From Pseudomonas migulae (GTDB taxonomy: Bacteria; Pseudomonadota; Gammaproteobacteria; Pseudomonadales; Pseudomonadaceae): DNA of 64,000 nt. The position numbers were made by a program, and so were the translations under genes. Where the stretch lies: positions 2,067,501-2,131,500 of the forward strand of contig NZ_JALJWR010000001.1 in assembly GCF_024169315.1 (NCBI RefSeq), written 5' to 3'. The notes below the pieces were generated by a model. It was not told where the DNA came from and made no database searches. It saw only the letters and a list, made by a program, of their open reading frames with translations. Each line of letters begins with the position of its first letter. The stretch's first letter is position 1. Positions 37,621 through 45,686 of the stretch are shown here, piece after piece.

Positions 37621-38556
37621 TCAGGCAGGCACTTCGTCGAGCATCAGGCGCTGGCGCACCACATCGACCAGTTTGTCCGGCTGGAATTTGGAGAGGAAGT
37701 TGTCGCAACCGACCTTCTTCACCATCGAGTCGTTGAAGCTGCCGGACAGCGAGGTGTGCAGCACGACGTAAAGTCCGCGCAGACGCGGATCGTTACGGAT
37801 CTCGGTGGTCAGGCGATAGCCGTCCATTTCCGGCATTTCTGCGTCGGTGAAGACCATCAGCAACTTGTCGGTCATGTTCACGCCGGTATCGGCCCAGCCC
37901 TTGAGCATGTTCAGCGCTTTCAGGCCGTCGCTGGCGATGTGCATCTTCACGCCCAACTGGCCGAGGGTGTCGCGCAATTGCGAGAGCGCCACGTTGGAGT
38001 CGTCCACCAGCAGCACTTCGCGGCCACGCGCACGTTCCAGTACCGGGTCATCGAGCTTGTCGCGGGACACCTTGGCGTTGTACGGGACGATTTCGGCCAG
38101 GACTTTCTCGACGTCAATGATTTCCACCAGCTGATCGTCGACCTTGCTGATGGCGGTCAGGTAATGCTGACGGCCAGCGCTGGTCGGCGGCGGCAGAATG
38201 GCTTCCCAGTTCATGTTGACGATGCGGTCCACGCCGCCCACCAGGAACGCCTGAACCGAACGGTTGTACTCGGTGACGATGATCGTACTGGTCGGGCTCG
38301 GCACCAGGGGACGCATGCCAATGGCCTGGGACAGGTCAATCACCGGTAACGTCTGGCCACGCAGGTTGACCACACCACAGACAAACGGATGGCGCTGGGG
38401 CATCAAGGTCAGCTTCGGCAGCTGCAACACTTCCTGCACCTTGAAAACGTTGATCGCGAACAATTGCCGACCAGCCAGCCGAAACATGAGAATTTCCAGG
38501 CGATTCTCACCCACCAGTTGCGTGCGTTGGTCTACCGTGTCGAGAATGCCGGCCAT
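37621..38556 (-). CDS. cheV: Chemotaxis coupling protein CheV
   Basis: This 311-residue protein joins a CheW-like domain (about 25-165, LAGRQLFAINVFKVQEVLQL and FVCGVVNLRGQTLPVIDLSQ) to a receiver domain (about 180-305). The receiver has VLLVDDSNVALSQL, the likely phospho-aspartate in MVFTDAEMPEMDGYRL, and the lysine in FLSKFQPDKL. CheV links chemoreceptors to CheA and can be phosphorylated, aiding adaptation. The start at 38556 has AGGAGT upstream; the longer frame to 38589 adds a weak leader. It stands alone, with its own upstream region. Confidence 0.95.
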   Translation of the reverse strand: MAGILDTVDQRTQLVGENRLEILMFRLAGRQLFAINVFKVQEVLQLPKLTLMPQRHPFVCGVVNLRGQTLPVIDLSQAIGMRPLVPSPTSTIIVTEYNRSVQAFLVGGVDRIVNMNWEAILPPPTSAGRQHYLTAISKVDDQLVEIIDVEKVLAEIVPYNAKVSRDKLDDPVLERARGREVLLVDDSNVALSQLRDTLGQLGVKMHIASDGLKALNMLKGWADTGVNMTDKLLMVFTDAEMPEMDGYRLTTEIRNDPRLRGLYVVLHTSLSGSFNDSMVKKVGCDNFLSKFQPDKLVDVVRQRLMLDEVPA

Positions 38557-39019
38557 CAATGACTCCTGGTCTTGTTCTGATGAATTCACTTAAAGAGGGT
38601 TATCGGCAGTTTTCGCCGGACCTTGACCCCCGTACAAAATGCCACGCTCAGGCATTGATGTCACATTAACATCATGGTTTACTGGCCACCTTGATTCATC
38701 TGCTTCAATCCCTGCCGCGCGACCACAGTTCGCACGATAGGTTCCCGTGCGTAAGGGATTCCCCTAGTAACAATCAGGCCCAACCTGATATTCGCAATAT
38801 CCAATAGCCATTAATGTGACGCCATTCTCATTGCATGAATGGAGTCAGGCTTTTGTGTGCGATCGCAGGTCAGTGGCCATCCACCCTCTCGAATTCCCGC
38901 GCCTGCAACCCGGCCGGCCGAATTGCGATCTCACAACGGCACTGCAACGCCGAGCCCCTGAACGTCTTCGCCGACACACACGACATTCCCTCATTTGACA
39001 TGACGTTGTGGAGATAAGT
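38557..39019. other. Divergent intergenic region, cheV / Hpt-like gene
   Basis: This 463-bp gap separates two divergent genes. It holds a small inverted repeat TGATGT-N7-ACATCA (38656-38674) about 100 bp upstream of cheV, and an AAGGGATTCCCCT palindrome-like stretch at 38753-38765. I see no convincing gene; open frames here are short and without family features. Confidence 0.5.
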
Positions 39020-39490
39020 ATGCCGAACGACCGTAAAGAGTGGGCCCAGCGGCTCCCGGAGTTTCTTGTCGAGGCTGAAACGCTCCTGGCCAAATCCGAG
39101 GAATGCCTGAGTCATTTGCAACTGATCAGCAATGACAAGGATGCAATCGACTGCATGATGAGCAGCCTCCTCAAACTGGCCGGCAAGGCCGATGCCCTCG
39201 CCCTGGTCGCCGTTTCGGAATTTTCGCTGCACATTCATGGCCTGCTCAATCACGCCCAGAATCATGTGGACCTGCATGATCAGGCGCTGAGCGCGTTGAA
39301 AGACTGTTTCACACTGATGGCGTGGCAGCTCGAACTGATCGATCAAAGCACTGGCCAGCTCGGCCTGGATGACAGCGAGCAGACATCGTTGATCGAGGCC
39401 TTTGCTTTCCAGGTCGGACAAAGCCATTTTCAGCCACCGGCTCATTCAAAACCGTTCAGGCTCGTTTCCTTTTCGGAACACCAGGCTTAA
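39020..39490 (+). CDS. Small all-helical protein, possibly Hpt-like
   Basis: The 156-residue product is predicted from sequence to be mostly helical and without signal peptide or membrane segment. The central part (about 45-80, SLLKLAGKADALALVAVSEF and LHIHGLLNHAQNHV) recalls histidine phosphotransfer domains, but I cannot place the phosphorylatable histidine of an HxLKG motif, so any phosphotransfer role is doubtful. GGAG seven bases upstream favours the ATG at 39020. It precedes a NarL-type kinase-regulator pair by 339 bp and follows cheV in divergent orientation, so a signalling role is possible by context only. Confidence 0.6.
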   Translation: MPNDRKEWAQRLPEFLVEAETLLAKSEECLSHLQLISNDKDAIDCMMSSLLKLAGKADALALVAVSEFSLHIHGLLNHAQNHVDLHDQALSALKDCFTLMAWQLELIDQSTGQLGLDDSEQTSLIEAFAFQVGQSHFQPPAHSKPFRLVSFSEHQA

Positions 39491-39829
39491 ATCTCCTGAT
39501 AACAATGCGATGCCTCGTATTCTTATTGTCATGAAGCCCTCTGTAACTTGGGCACATTCATGTCGCAATGGAATACTTCATATCTGTCAACGACAGCCCG
39601 GTACAAATAACCCTCCCTGCGCGCTTACTTTTTCCATTGTGGAACTATCGTCCAAATCCTTTATTTCCTGACTGTATAGACATATATACCAAACGCGACC
39701 AACGGTATCTTAAGTGGTATTATGCCGACCATTAGTTGACGTCAATTAATGGCAGAGTGACTCAGACAGAGACCCGTCAGTCAACATGACCGGTCTACCC
39801 GCAGCGAACATCCATTGGCTCCATCCGCT
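39491..39829. other. Intergenic region upstream of NarL-type pair
   Basis: These 339 bases are AT-richer than the surroundings and contain no convincing gene. A near-perfect 24-bp palindrome at 39729-39752 is described separately. A short open frame (39402-39671) runs in from the previous gene in another frame and is not credible. Confidence 0.5.
39729..39752. promoter_or_regulatory. 24-bp palindrome, candidate operator
   Basis: Two 12-base halves, CCATTAGTTGAC and GTCAATTAATGG, are inverted repeats apart from one mismatched pair. It lies about 77 bp upstream of the sensor kinase start. The symmetry suggests a dimeric regulator; which one is unknown. Confidence 0.55.
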
Positions 39830-40723
39830 ATGTACGCCAGCCTCAAGTCAATCACCACATGGCCACCCTCCCGAGAAAACGCGCGCCGGTTCACGCTATT
39901 GCTGTGTACCTGCTCGGCGCTCGGCAGTCTGGCGATCTATAGCCTGTCCACTCGCCTGCCTTTAAGTCTGCTGCTGCTCAATATGGCGGCGCTGGCTTGC
40001 GTCCTCGCGCAGTATTGCCTCTCGCGCAAGTCCATAAAGTTCGAACCACAAGAGCTGGCCGACCGGTTACTGAAGGTTCAGGAAAACGAACGTCACCGGC
40101 TCAGTCGCGAACTGCATGACGATATTGGCCAGTTACTGACCGCGGCAAAACTTCAAAGTGAATGGCTCAAGCGCCGAATGCCCGAAGAGCTGCAAGATCA
40201 ATGCTCGACGCTCTGCGACACGCTGGAAGAAACCCTGACCAAAGTTCGTGATGTATCGGCCATTCTCAATCCCAGGCAGCTGACCAGCCTTGGGCTGGAA
40301 GCGAGTCTGCGTGCGCATCTGCTCAAGACACTGGGCAATACGCCAGTGCACTGGAGCCTGGAGTGCCACTCGCGATTGACCGGTATACCGGAAGAAATGG
40401 CTGTCGCCGCCTTTCGAATCACCCAGGAAGCCGTGACCAATATATTGCGCCACGCCGAAGCGAAAAATCTGTTGGTTCGCCTGCAACGCCAACCTCAAGG
40501 CCTGACGCTATTGATCAGCGATGACGGCCTGGGTTTCGCGCCAGCGACAGATCCCGGCCGTGAGGGACAACGTGGAATGGCCGGAATGTCGGAACGGATC
40601 GACCAGTTGGGCGGTACCTTGCGCGTGACCAGCGAGCCGGGCAAAGGCACTCAAATCGAAGCTCTCTTCCCGTGGGCGCCACGTGCGTTGGAACGGGCCA
40701 GTACGAATAAGGTTATGCATTGA
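39830..40723 (+). CDS. NarX-type sensor histidine kinase
   Basis: This 297-residue membrane kinase has two close membrane segments (about 20-62) with almost no periplasmic loop, then a cytoplasmic HisKA_3 dimerisation domain and ATPase domain. The phospho-histidine is in RHRLSRELHDDIGQLLTAAK near residue 94. ATP-binding motifs are ITQEAVTNILRHAEAKN and ISDDGLGFAPA, with GMAGMSERIDQLGG late. With no sizable external domain the signal is probably sensed in or near the membrane. Its stop overlaps the start of the response regulator, so the two are translationally coupled. The start is uncertain: ATG 39830 or TTG 39815, neither with a strong ribosome site. Confidence 0.87.
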   Translation: MYASLKSITTWPPSRENARRFTLLLCTCSALGSLAIYSLSTRLPLSLLLLNMAALACVLAQYCLSRKSIKFEPQELADRLLKVQENERHRLSRELHDDIGQLLTAAKLQSEWLKRRMPEELQDQCSTLCDTLEETLTKVRDVSAILNPRQLTSLGLEASLRAHLLKTLGNTPVHWSLECHSRLTGIPEEMAVAAFRITQEAVTNILRHAEAKNLLVRLQRQPQGLTLLISDDGLGFAPATDPGREGQRGMAGMSERIDQLGGTLRVTSEPGKGTQIEALFPWAPRALERASTNKVMH

Positions 40724-41379
40724 CTTGTAACTTACTTTTGGTGGATGACCACTCGCTGATCAGGGCTGGCGTGCGCGCTCTGGTGCTGGATATTCCCGGC
40801 TACGCGGTAATCGGTGAGGCCAATGACGGCTCGCAGTTACTTGAGATGGTCGAGCGTCTGTCTCCAGACATTGTGCTGCTGGATATTTCCATGAAGGAAA
40901 CCGGAGGCCTTGAAGCCTTGCAGCGACTCAAGCGAGTACGTCCGCAAAGCAAAGTGCTGATCCTGTCGATGCACACCGACCCCGCGCTGATCATGCAGGC
41001 ACTGGAATCCGGCGCCCACGGCTACCTGCTCAAGGACACAACGGCCACCGAACTCGAACATGCGCTGGAAGCCCTGCGCAACAACGAACGCTACCTGAGC
41101 CCGGCCATTGCCCATACCGTCATCAACCAGGCGCTGACCCGGAACCAGAAGCACCAGCCGGAACCCGCCGACTCGCACAACCTGACGGCGCGCCAGTTGG
41201 AAATCCTGCGGCTGATCGTTCGCGGAAAATCCACCCGGGAAATCGCCAACGGCCTGGGCCTGAGCATCAAGACGGTTGAAACCCATCGCTCGCAGATCAT
41301 GAAGCGCTTGCAGATCTACGATGTGGCAGGCCTGGTGCTGTTCGCCGTACGTGAGCAAATCATCAGCCTGGACGATTGA
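40720..41379 (+). CDS. NarL-family response regulator
   Basis: This 219-residue regulator has a receiver domain (about 1-120) with the phospho-aspartate in DIVLLDISMKETGG near residue 52 and the lysine in GYLLKDTTATELE. A LuxR-type helix-turn-helix follows (about 150-210), LTARQLEILRLIVRGKSTRE and LGLSIKTVETHRSQIMKRL. It starts with TTG overlapping the TGA of the kinase gene, and its 3' end overlaps the convergent lipid kinase gene by 17 bp. Its target genes are unknown; the 24-bp palindrome upstream of the pair could be an autoregulatory site. Confidence 0.88.
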   Translation: MTCNLLLVDDHSLIRAGVRALVLDIPGYAVIGEANDGSQLLEMVERLSPDIVLLDISMKETGGLEALQRLKRVRPQSKVLILSMHTDPALIMQALESGAHGYLLKDTTATELEHALEALRNNERYLSPAIAHTVINQALTRNQKHQPEPADSHNLTARQLEILRLIVRGKSTREIANGLGLSIKTVETHRSQIMKRLQIYDVAGLVLFAVREQIISLDD

Positions 41380-42280
41380 TCGCTGCCGGCACACTCAGCA
41401 GTGGCGAATGCTCCGGCAAATGCACCCGCAGCGCCGCCGGGCGCGCCGAGAAGCGCAGGCTGTCACCCTCCAGCGGTTCGCCATCAAGGTTAATGTAAAG
41501 GCCTTCCGAGACCTTGATCTCAACCCACGGCAAGCGAGCGCGCACGAACATGCTGTCGATACCGAAACCATCGGCAAGCAGGCTTTTCAGCGTTCCGACC
41601 ACTTCCTGCGGTGCAGGCAGAATGCTGATATCCAGCAGACCGTCGTCGGCCAGTGCGTTCGGGCACAGCACATGACCACCGCCCGCCTGGCGGCCGTTGC
41701 CGATGCCCAACGCCAGCAGCTCGCCACTCCACTGAAAATCCGGGCCATGCAGCTCACCATAGGCCGCATGCAACTCACTGAAGCGTGACAAACCGGTAAA
41801 CAGATAAGCCGCGCCACCCAGCACTTTTTTCAAATCTTCCGAGGTGTTCGCCGTGACCTGGCTACCGAAGCCACCCGTGGCCATGTTCAGGAATACCTGT
41901 CCGCCAACCTCCCCCAGATCGATCGCACGGGGTTCAGCGTCCAGAAGATTCAAGGCCTCGGCGGGCTCCAGAGGCACTCCGGCAGCGCGGGCAAAATCGT
42001 TGGCGGTTCCCAATGGCATCAACACCAGGCTGGCCTGTGTCGGATGCGCCGCCATGGCCTCGGCGATATCGCGCAACGTCCCGTCACCACCGCCGGCGAT
42101 GAGCTGCGTGTAACCTGCCGCCAACGCTTCGTCTACCCACCGCTGTGCGTCGCCGGCCTCCCAGGTCAGTCGGACAGCCAATTCCCAACCTTGTGCGCGC
42201 TTTTCTTCGACGGCGGCCCGGACTTCCTCGTTGAGCGCTTGCTTGCCGTGCAGGATCAACAGTGCCTTGCGTTCGCCCAT
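41363..42280 (-). CDS. YegS-like lipid kinase
   Basis: This 305-residue protein belongs to the diacylglycerol-kinase catalytic family, YegS/BmrU group, which phosphorylate lipid hydroxyls using ATP. The nucleotide-binding motif is IAGGGDGTLRDIAEAM near residue 65, followed by PLGTANDFARAAG near 95 and NMATGGFGSQVT. The C-terminal beta-sandwich includes NGRQAGGGHVLCPNA and DGLLDISILP, and ends with the typical INLDGEPLEGDSL. The natural lipid substrate is not known. GGGAG eight bases before ATG 42280 supports that start; a start 15 bp upstream is also possible. The gene is convergent with the NarL-type regulator and overlaps it by 17 bp. Confidence 0.9.
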   Translation of the reverse strand: MGERKALLILHGKQALNEEVRAAVEEKRAQGWELAVRLTWEAGDAQRWVDEALAAGYTQLIAGGGDGTLRDIAEAMAAHPTQASLVLMPLGTANDFARAAGVPLEPAEALNLLDAEPRAIDLGEVGGQVFLNMATGGFGSQVTANTSEDLKKVLGGAAYLFTGLSRFSELHAAYGELHGPDFQWSGELLALGIGNGRQAGGGHVLCPNALADDGLLDISILPAPQEVVGTLKSLLADGFGIDSMFVRARLPWVEIKVSEGLYINLDGEPLEGDSLRFSARPAALRVHLPEHSPLLSVPAAINRPG

Positions 42281-42508
42281 TGTGGTCACTCCCATGATTG
42301 ATTTCCGTATGGGAAATGTGACCCCGTCGTGCCCCATAAAAGTCGAAAAAAAATGAATTATTTCAAGTTGGACGACATCGCGGTCCTACAAGGCGGGATT
42401 TTTTCTTACAAAACGTGAGGAATCGGCTCAATTGACCTCCAACTCTGATTGGTACAACTTGGCGATACGGTTTATCAGTCATCAGCAGGAACTACAGGGA
42501 CGTATCAA

Positions 42509-42817
42509 ATGCAAAGCCATGACATCAGGTTGCCGGTTACTCCGGTCACACCGCTGGCAGAAAGACGGGCGAGCTATCAAGCCGAACTCAATAAATGCGC
42601 AAAACCCACTGGAGAAGTTGAAATGGAACCTCGAGTCGCTGAACTGGAAACTTACCTCAAATACATCCGTAGAGACATGGAAGAAGTCCGGAGTGACGTG
42701 AAGTCCATCAAACACAGACTCGCCTACTCAGCCGGCGGAACAGCCGTGGTTCTCGGGCTTCTGGGGTGGATCGCGAACAGCCGTTTCGACCAGTTGGTGG
42801 CACTTCTCGCCCGATAG
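42509..42817 (+). CDS. Small membrane-anchored coiled-coil protein (XhlA-like)
   Basis: The 102-residue product has a disordered N-terminal third, a coiled-coil stretch (about 40-68, RVAELETYLKYIRRDMEEVR then SDVKSIKHRLA) and one membrane segment near the C-terminus (GGTAVVLGLLGWIANS). This layout matches small XhlA-type proteins, known as haemolysin or holin partners in phage-like systems, but no lysis genes are nearby, so function is unknown. The start is uncertain: ATG 42509 (AGGGA upstream) or ATG at 42623 (GGAGA upstream), the latter giving just the conserved part. A terminator follows. Confidence 0.7.
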   Translation: MQSHDIRLPVTPVTPLAERRASYQAELNKCAKPTGEVEMEPRVAELETYLKYIRRDMEEVRSDVKSIKHRLAYSAGGTAVVLGLLGWIANSRFDQLVALLAR

Positions 42818-42835
42818 GAAGACGCCATAAACGCA

Positions 42836-42860
42836 AAACCCGGCTCAATGAACCGGGTTT
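42836..42860. terminator. Bidirectional terminator of XhlA-like gene and moeA
   Basis: AAACCCGG/CCGGGTTT, an 8-bp stem with a 9-base loop, lies between the convergent 42509-42817 gene and moeA. Confidence 0.75.
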
Positions 42861-42883
42861 GTGTGACACGTGTGCGGCAGGGA

Positions 42884-44110
42884 TCAGCCCAGGACTTCGC
42901 TCAGCGGGATGAAGCCTACGCTGTCACCTTCCGCCAGCGTGCGATCTTCCCGCACCTCCACCAGTCCATCGGCCCACGCAGCACTACGCAGCACGCCCGA
43001 ACTCTGATTCTTGTAAATGATTGCCCGGCCGTTCTCCAGACGTCCTCGCAAGTACTCGCGTCGATTGCCCGCCTTGGGCCAGACAAATCCTGCCGGTACC
43101 TGCACCTTCAAGGGTTCAACATCTGTTACACCCTGACGACGCAAGAGATAGGGCCTTGCCAGCAAGGCAAAGGTCACCAGGGTCGACGCCGGGTTACCGG
43201 GTAGCCCTATCACCGGAACTCCACGAAAATGCCCGAATGTCAGCGGCTTGCCCGGTTTGATCGCGAGCTTCCACAACGTGAGTTCGCCCTCTTCCCGCAA
43301 GGCAATCCCCAGAAAATCGGCCTCACCTACCGATACGCCACCGGTCGACAGTATCAAGTCGACATCCTTCAACTCGCCGAGGCGAGCTCGGGTCGTCTCA
43401 AGGTTATCCGGAAGAATACCGGCGTCGATCACCTCACAGCCCAAACGCTGCAACCAGCTGCAGAGCAACACCCGGTTGCTGTTGTAGATCTGGCCCGGCC
43501 CCAGCGCCTGACCCGGCTCAACCAGTTCATCGCCGGTGGAGAGCACCGCAACGCGAACCTTGCGAATCACCTCCAGCTCGGCACATCCCAGTGATGCAGC
43601 GAGCCCCTGCTCGATCGGGCCAAGGCGTGTGCCCGCCGCCAGGATCAACTCACCGACGGTGGTTTCCTGGCCTTGTGGACGAATGTTTTGTCCTGACGTG
43701 AGGGCCTCGGTGAAACGCACTCGTTCATCCACCAGGACCTCGGTGTTTTCCTGCATCTCGACGCAGTCGGCACCCGCGGGAACAGGCGCACCAGTGAAGA
43801 TTCGCGCACAGGTCCCGGGCGTCAAAGGCTGCGGAGCGTTACCTGCAAAAATCTTCTGGCTGACGGGCAATGGCTCTCCCGTCCAGTCGGCCATGCGCAA
43901 GGCGTATCCGTCCATCGCACTGTTGGGCCACGGCGGCAGATCAAGTGTCGAAACCAGGTCAGCGGCTAACACCCGGCCTTGAACCTGCGCCAACGGCAAG
44001 CGTTCACGCTCGGCAATCGGCGTGGCTTCCGCCATTTCCAGCAAACGCGCCAGTGCCACCTCGACGGGCATCAGGCTGCCTGCCTTGCCAGGCTTACCCG
44101 CGGGATTCAC
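42884..44110 (-). CDS. moeA: Molybdopterin molybdenumtransferase MoeA
   Basis: This 408-residue enzyme inserts molybdate into adenylated molybdopterin to make molybdenum cofactor. Domains: MoeA N-terminal (about 15-180, with PPWPNSAMDGYALR and RIFTGAPVPAGADCV), the MoaB/Mog-like domain (about 190-325, STGDELVEPG, ILSTGGVSVGEADF and GLPGNPASTLVTF) and a C-terminal barrel (about 335-405). It starts with GTG at 44110, 17 bp inside moaB, so the two are coupled; an ATG 13 codons later is an alternative start. The gene order moaB-moeA on one strand with mobA divergent makes a small cofactor cluster. Confidence 0.95.
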   Translation of the reverse strand: MNPAGKPGKAGSLMPVEVALARLLEMAEATPIAERERLPLAQVQGRVLAADLVSTLDLPPWPNSAMDGYALRMADWTGEPLPVSQKIFAGNAPQPLTPGTCARIFTGAPVPAGADCVEMQENTEVLVDERVRFTEALTSGQNIRPQGQETTVGELILAAGTRLGPIEQGLAASLGCAELEVIRKVRVAVLSTGDELVEPGQALGPGQIYNSNRVLLCSWLQRLGCEVIDAGILPDNLETTRARLGELKDVDLILSTGGVSVGEADFLGIALREEGELTLWKLAIKPGKPLTFGHFRGVPVIGLPGNPASTLVTFALLARPYLLRRQGVTDVEPLKVQVPAGFVWPKAGNRREYLRGRLENGRAIIYKNQSSGVLRSAAWADGLVEVREDRTLAEGDSVGFIPLSEVLG

Positions 44111-44633
44111 AGGGTGCCGCCTGTTTCAGATGAGTAACGAAATTGCACGGGCGGTGCCGGGAGTCCAGTTGCTCGGCAAGAATGCCATCCCAGCCGGTGC
44201 GCACGGCGTTGGTCGAACCCGGCAAGCAGCACACCAGCGTCCCATTGGCGAGGCCGGCCAGGGCACGGGATTGAACAGTGGAGGTGCCAATATCCGCCAC
44301 CGATATCTGGCGGAACAATTCACCAAAGCCGTCGACCTGCTTGTCCAGCAGGCAGCTCACCGCCTCGGGAGTGCTGTCGCGTCCCGTGAAGCCAGTGCCG
44401 CCGGTGATCAACACGACCTGCACGACATCGTCGGCAATCCAGTTGGCAACTTGCGCGCGAATTTTGTAGAGGTCATCTTTTAGCAGAACCCGGGAAGCCA
44501 GGTTATGGCCGGCCGCGCTCAAGCGATCAACAAAGACCTGGCCTGACGTGTCGGTTTCCAGGGTGCGGGTGTCGCTGACCGTCAGCACCGCGATGTTGAG
44601 CGGCGCGAAAGGTACATCAGCCTTGGCTTTCAT
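44094..44633 (-). CDS. moaB: Molybdenum cofactor biosynthesis protein MoaB
   Basis: This 179-residue protein of the MoaB/Mog family binds molybdopterin; the family adenylates it before molybdenum insertion by MoeA. Motifs: IAVLTVSDTRTLETDTSGQV near residue 14, the nucleotide and substrate loop LITGGTGFTGRDSTPEAV near 77, and CCLPGSTNAVRTGWDGIL near 134. The length is typical. It is the first gene of the moaB-moeA pair, overlapping moeA by 17 bp, and is divergent from mobA with 81 bp between. Confidence 0.95.
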   Translation of the reverse strand: MKAKADVPFAPLNIAVLTVSDTRTLETDTSGQVFVDRLSAAGHNLASRVLLKDDLYKIRAQVANWIADDVVQVVLITGGTGFTGRDSTPEAVSCLLDKQVDGFGELFRQISVADIGTSTVQSRALAGLANGTLVCCLPGSTNAVRTGWDGILAEQLDSRHRPCNFVTHLKQAAPCESRG

Positions 44634-44714
44634 AGGCTCGTCCAGTTGTAGGAGAAACAGCCCGGTGTTATATCACAGCGCCCCCTTTTTTTGCCGCCCC
44701 CATGGAGACCTGCC

Positions 44715-45317
44715 ATGACCCTGAATACACAGTTGCCATCCTGCTCCATTCTGCTCCTCGCAGGTGGTCGCGGCCAACGCATGGGCGGCCAGGACAAAGG
44801 ATTGATCGAGTGGCACGGTGAGCCGCTTATTGCGCATCTTCATCGCAAAACCCGCCCGCTGAGTGACGACCTGATCATCTCCTGCAACAGGAACCTGGAA
44901 AAGTACGCGCCCTACGCTGACCAGCTGGTCCATGACGATGAAGGTGACTTTCCAGGGCCCTTGGCCGGTATTCGTGCAGGCCTGAAGGCCGCTCGGCATG
45001 AGTCTCTGATGGTTTTGCCGTGCGATGTGCCCCGTATCGACGCCGCGTTGCTCCACAGCATGCGCGAAGCCGCCAGCCAGCACCCGGACACCCCCCTGAT
45101 GCTGCGTCATGGTGAACACTGGGAACCCTTGCTCTGCATCATCCCCGTAGCACTGAGCGAAGCGTTCGAAAAAGCCTGGCAGGAAGGCGAACGGAGCCCG
45201 GGCCGCCTCATGCGCCAACTGGGCGCAATTGCCCTGCAATGCCGTGCCAACGATCCTCGCCTGGCCAACCTTAATACCCCGGAGTTGCTGAGCGCTCATA
45301 ACAACGTGTCAGATTGA
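44715..45317 (+). CDS. mobA: Molybdenum cofactor guanylyltransferase MobA
   Basis: This 200-residue enzyme attaches GMP to molybdenum cofactor, giving the guanine dinucleotide form used by DMSO-reductase-type enzymes. The nucleotide-binding start [20 protein letters not shown] is near residue 13, with [20 protein letters not shown] near 77 and [10 protein letters not shown] near 102. Its length is typical. The start at 44715 has GGAGA at good spacing; an ATG at 44702 is out of frame. It is divergent from moaB-moeA, so the three probably serve a common cofactor supply. Confidence 0.94.
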   Translation: MTLNTQLPSCSILLLAGGRGQRMGGQDKGLIEWHGEPLIAHLHRKTRPLSDDLIISCNRNLEKYAPYADQLVHDDEGDFPGPLAGIRAGLKAARHESLMVLPCDVPRIDAALLHSMREAASQHPDTPLMLRHGEHWEPLLCIIPVALSEAFEKAWQEGERSPGRLMRQLGAIALQCRANDPRLANLNTPELLSAHNNVSD

Positions 45318-45395
45318 CACTAGCCAAGGAACTTGCACGCGTTGTATACGTCTCACGTTCAGTTACCAAAAGAATTCCTATTCGGAGACACACCC

Positions 45396-45617
45396 ATGAC
45401 ACAACGGACCCTCGCCACTTTCATGCTCGCCTTGGGCCTCGCGACCCTTGCCGGTTGCGCATCGCCTACTGTGATCACCTTGAATGACGGTCGCGAAATC
45501 CAGGCCGTCGACACGCCAAAATATGACGACGAAGCAGGTTTCTACGAGTTCGAGCAACTGGACGGCAAGCAAACCCGCGTGAACAAGGATCAGGTTCGTA
45601 CCGTTAAAGAGTTGTAA
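45396..45617 (+). CDS. YgdI/YgdR-family small lipoprotein
   Basis: This 73-residue lipoprotein has a signal peptide ending in the lipobox LAGC, with the lipidated cysteine at residue 21. The mature part is one DUF903 domain (TVITLNDGREIQAVDTPKYD to NKDQVRTVKEL), a small beta-barrel of the SH3 kind. Family function is unknown. GGAGA upstream supports this start over the longer frame to 45333. A bidirectional terminator follows. Confidence 0.92.
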   Translation: MTQRTLATFMLALGLATLAGCASPTVITLNDGREIQAVDTPKYDDEAGFYEFEQLDGKQTRVNKDQVRTVKEL

Positions 45618-45640
45618 CCCTTTCGGCGATACCCGATATG

Positions 45641-45667
45641 AAAAAGCCCGCTTCAAGCGGGCTTTTT
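45641..45667. terminator. Bidirectional terminator
   Basis: AAAAAGCCCGCTT/AAGCGGGCTTTTT forms a perfect stem with a tiny loop between the lipoprotein gene and the convergent pseudouridine synthase gene. Confidence 0.92.
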
Positions 45668-45686
45668 CATGGCTGGGAAACGGCGA

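Noticed and set aside
38753..38765. AAGGGATTCCCCT symmetry upstream of cheV as a copy of the 55229 motif
   Set aside because: The half-sites and spacing do not match the GTAGG-N3-ATTCCT boxes, so they are not treated as one motif.
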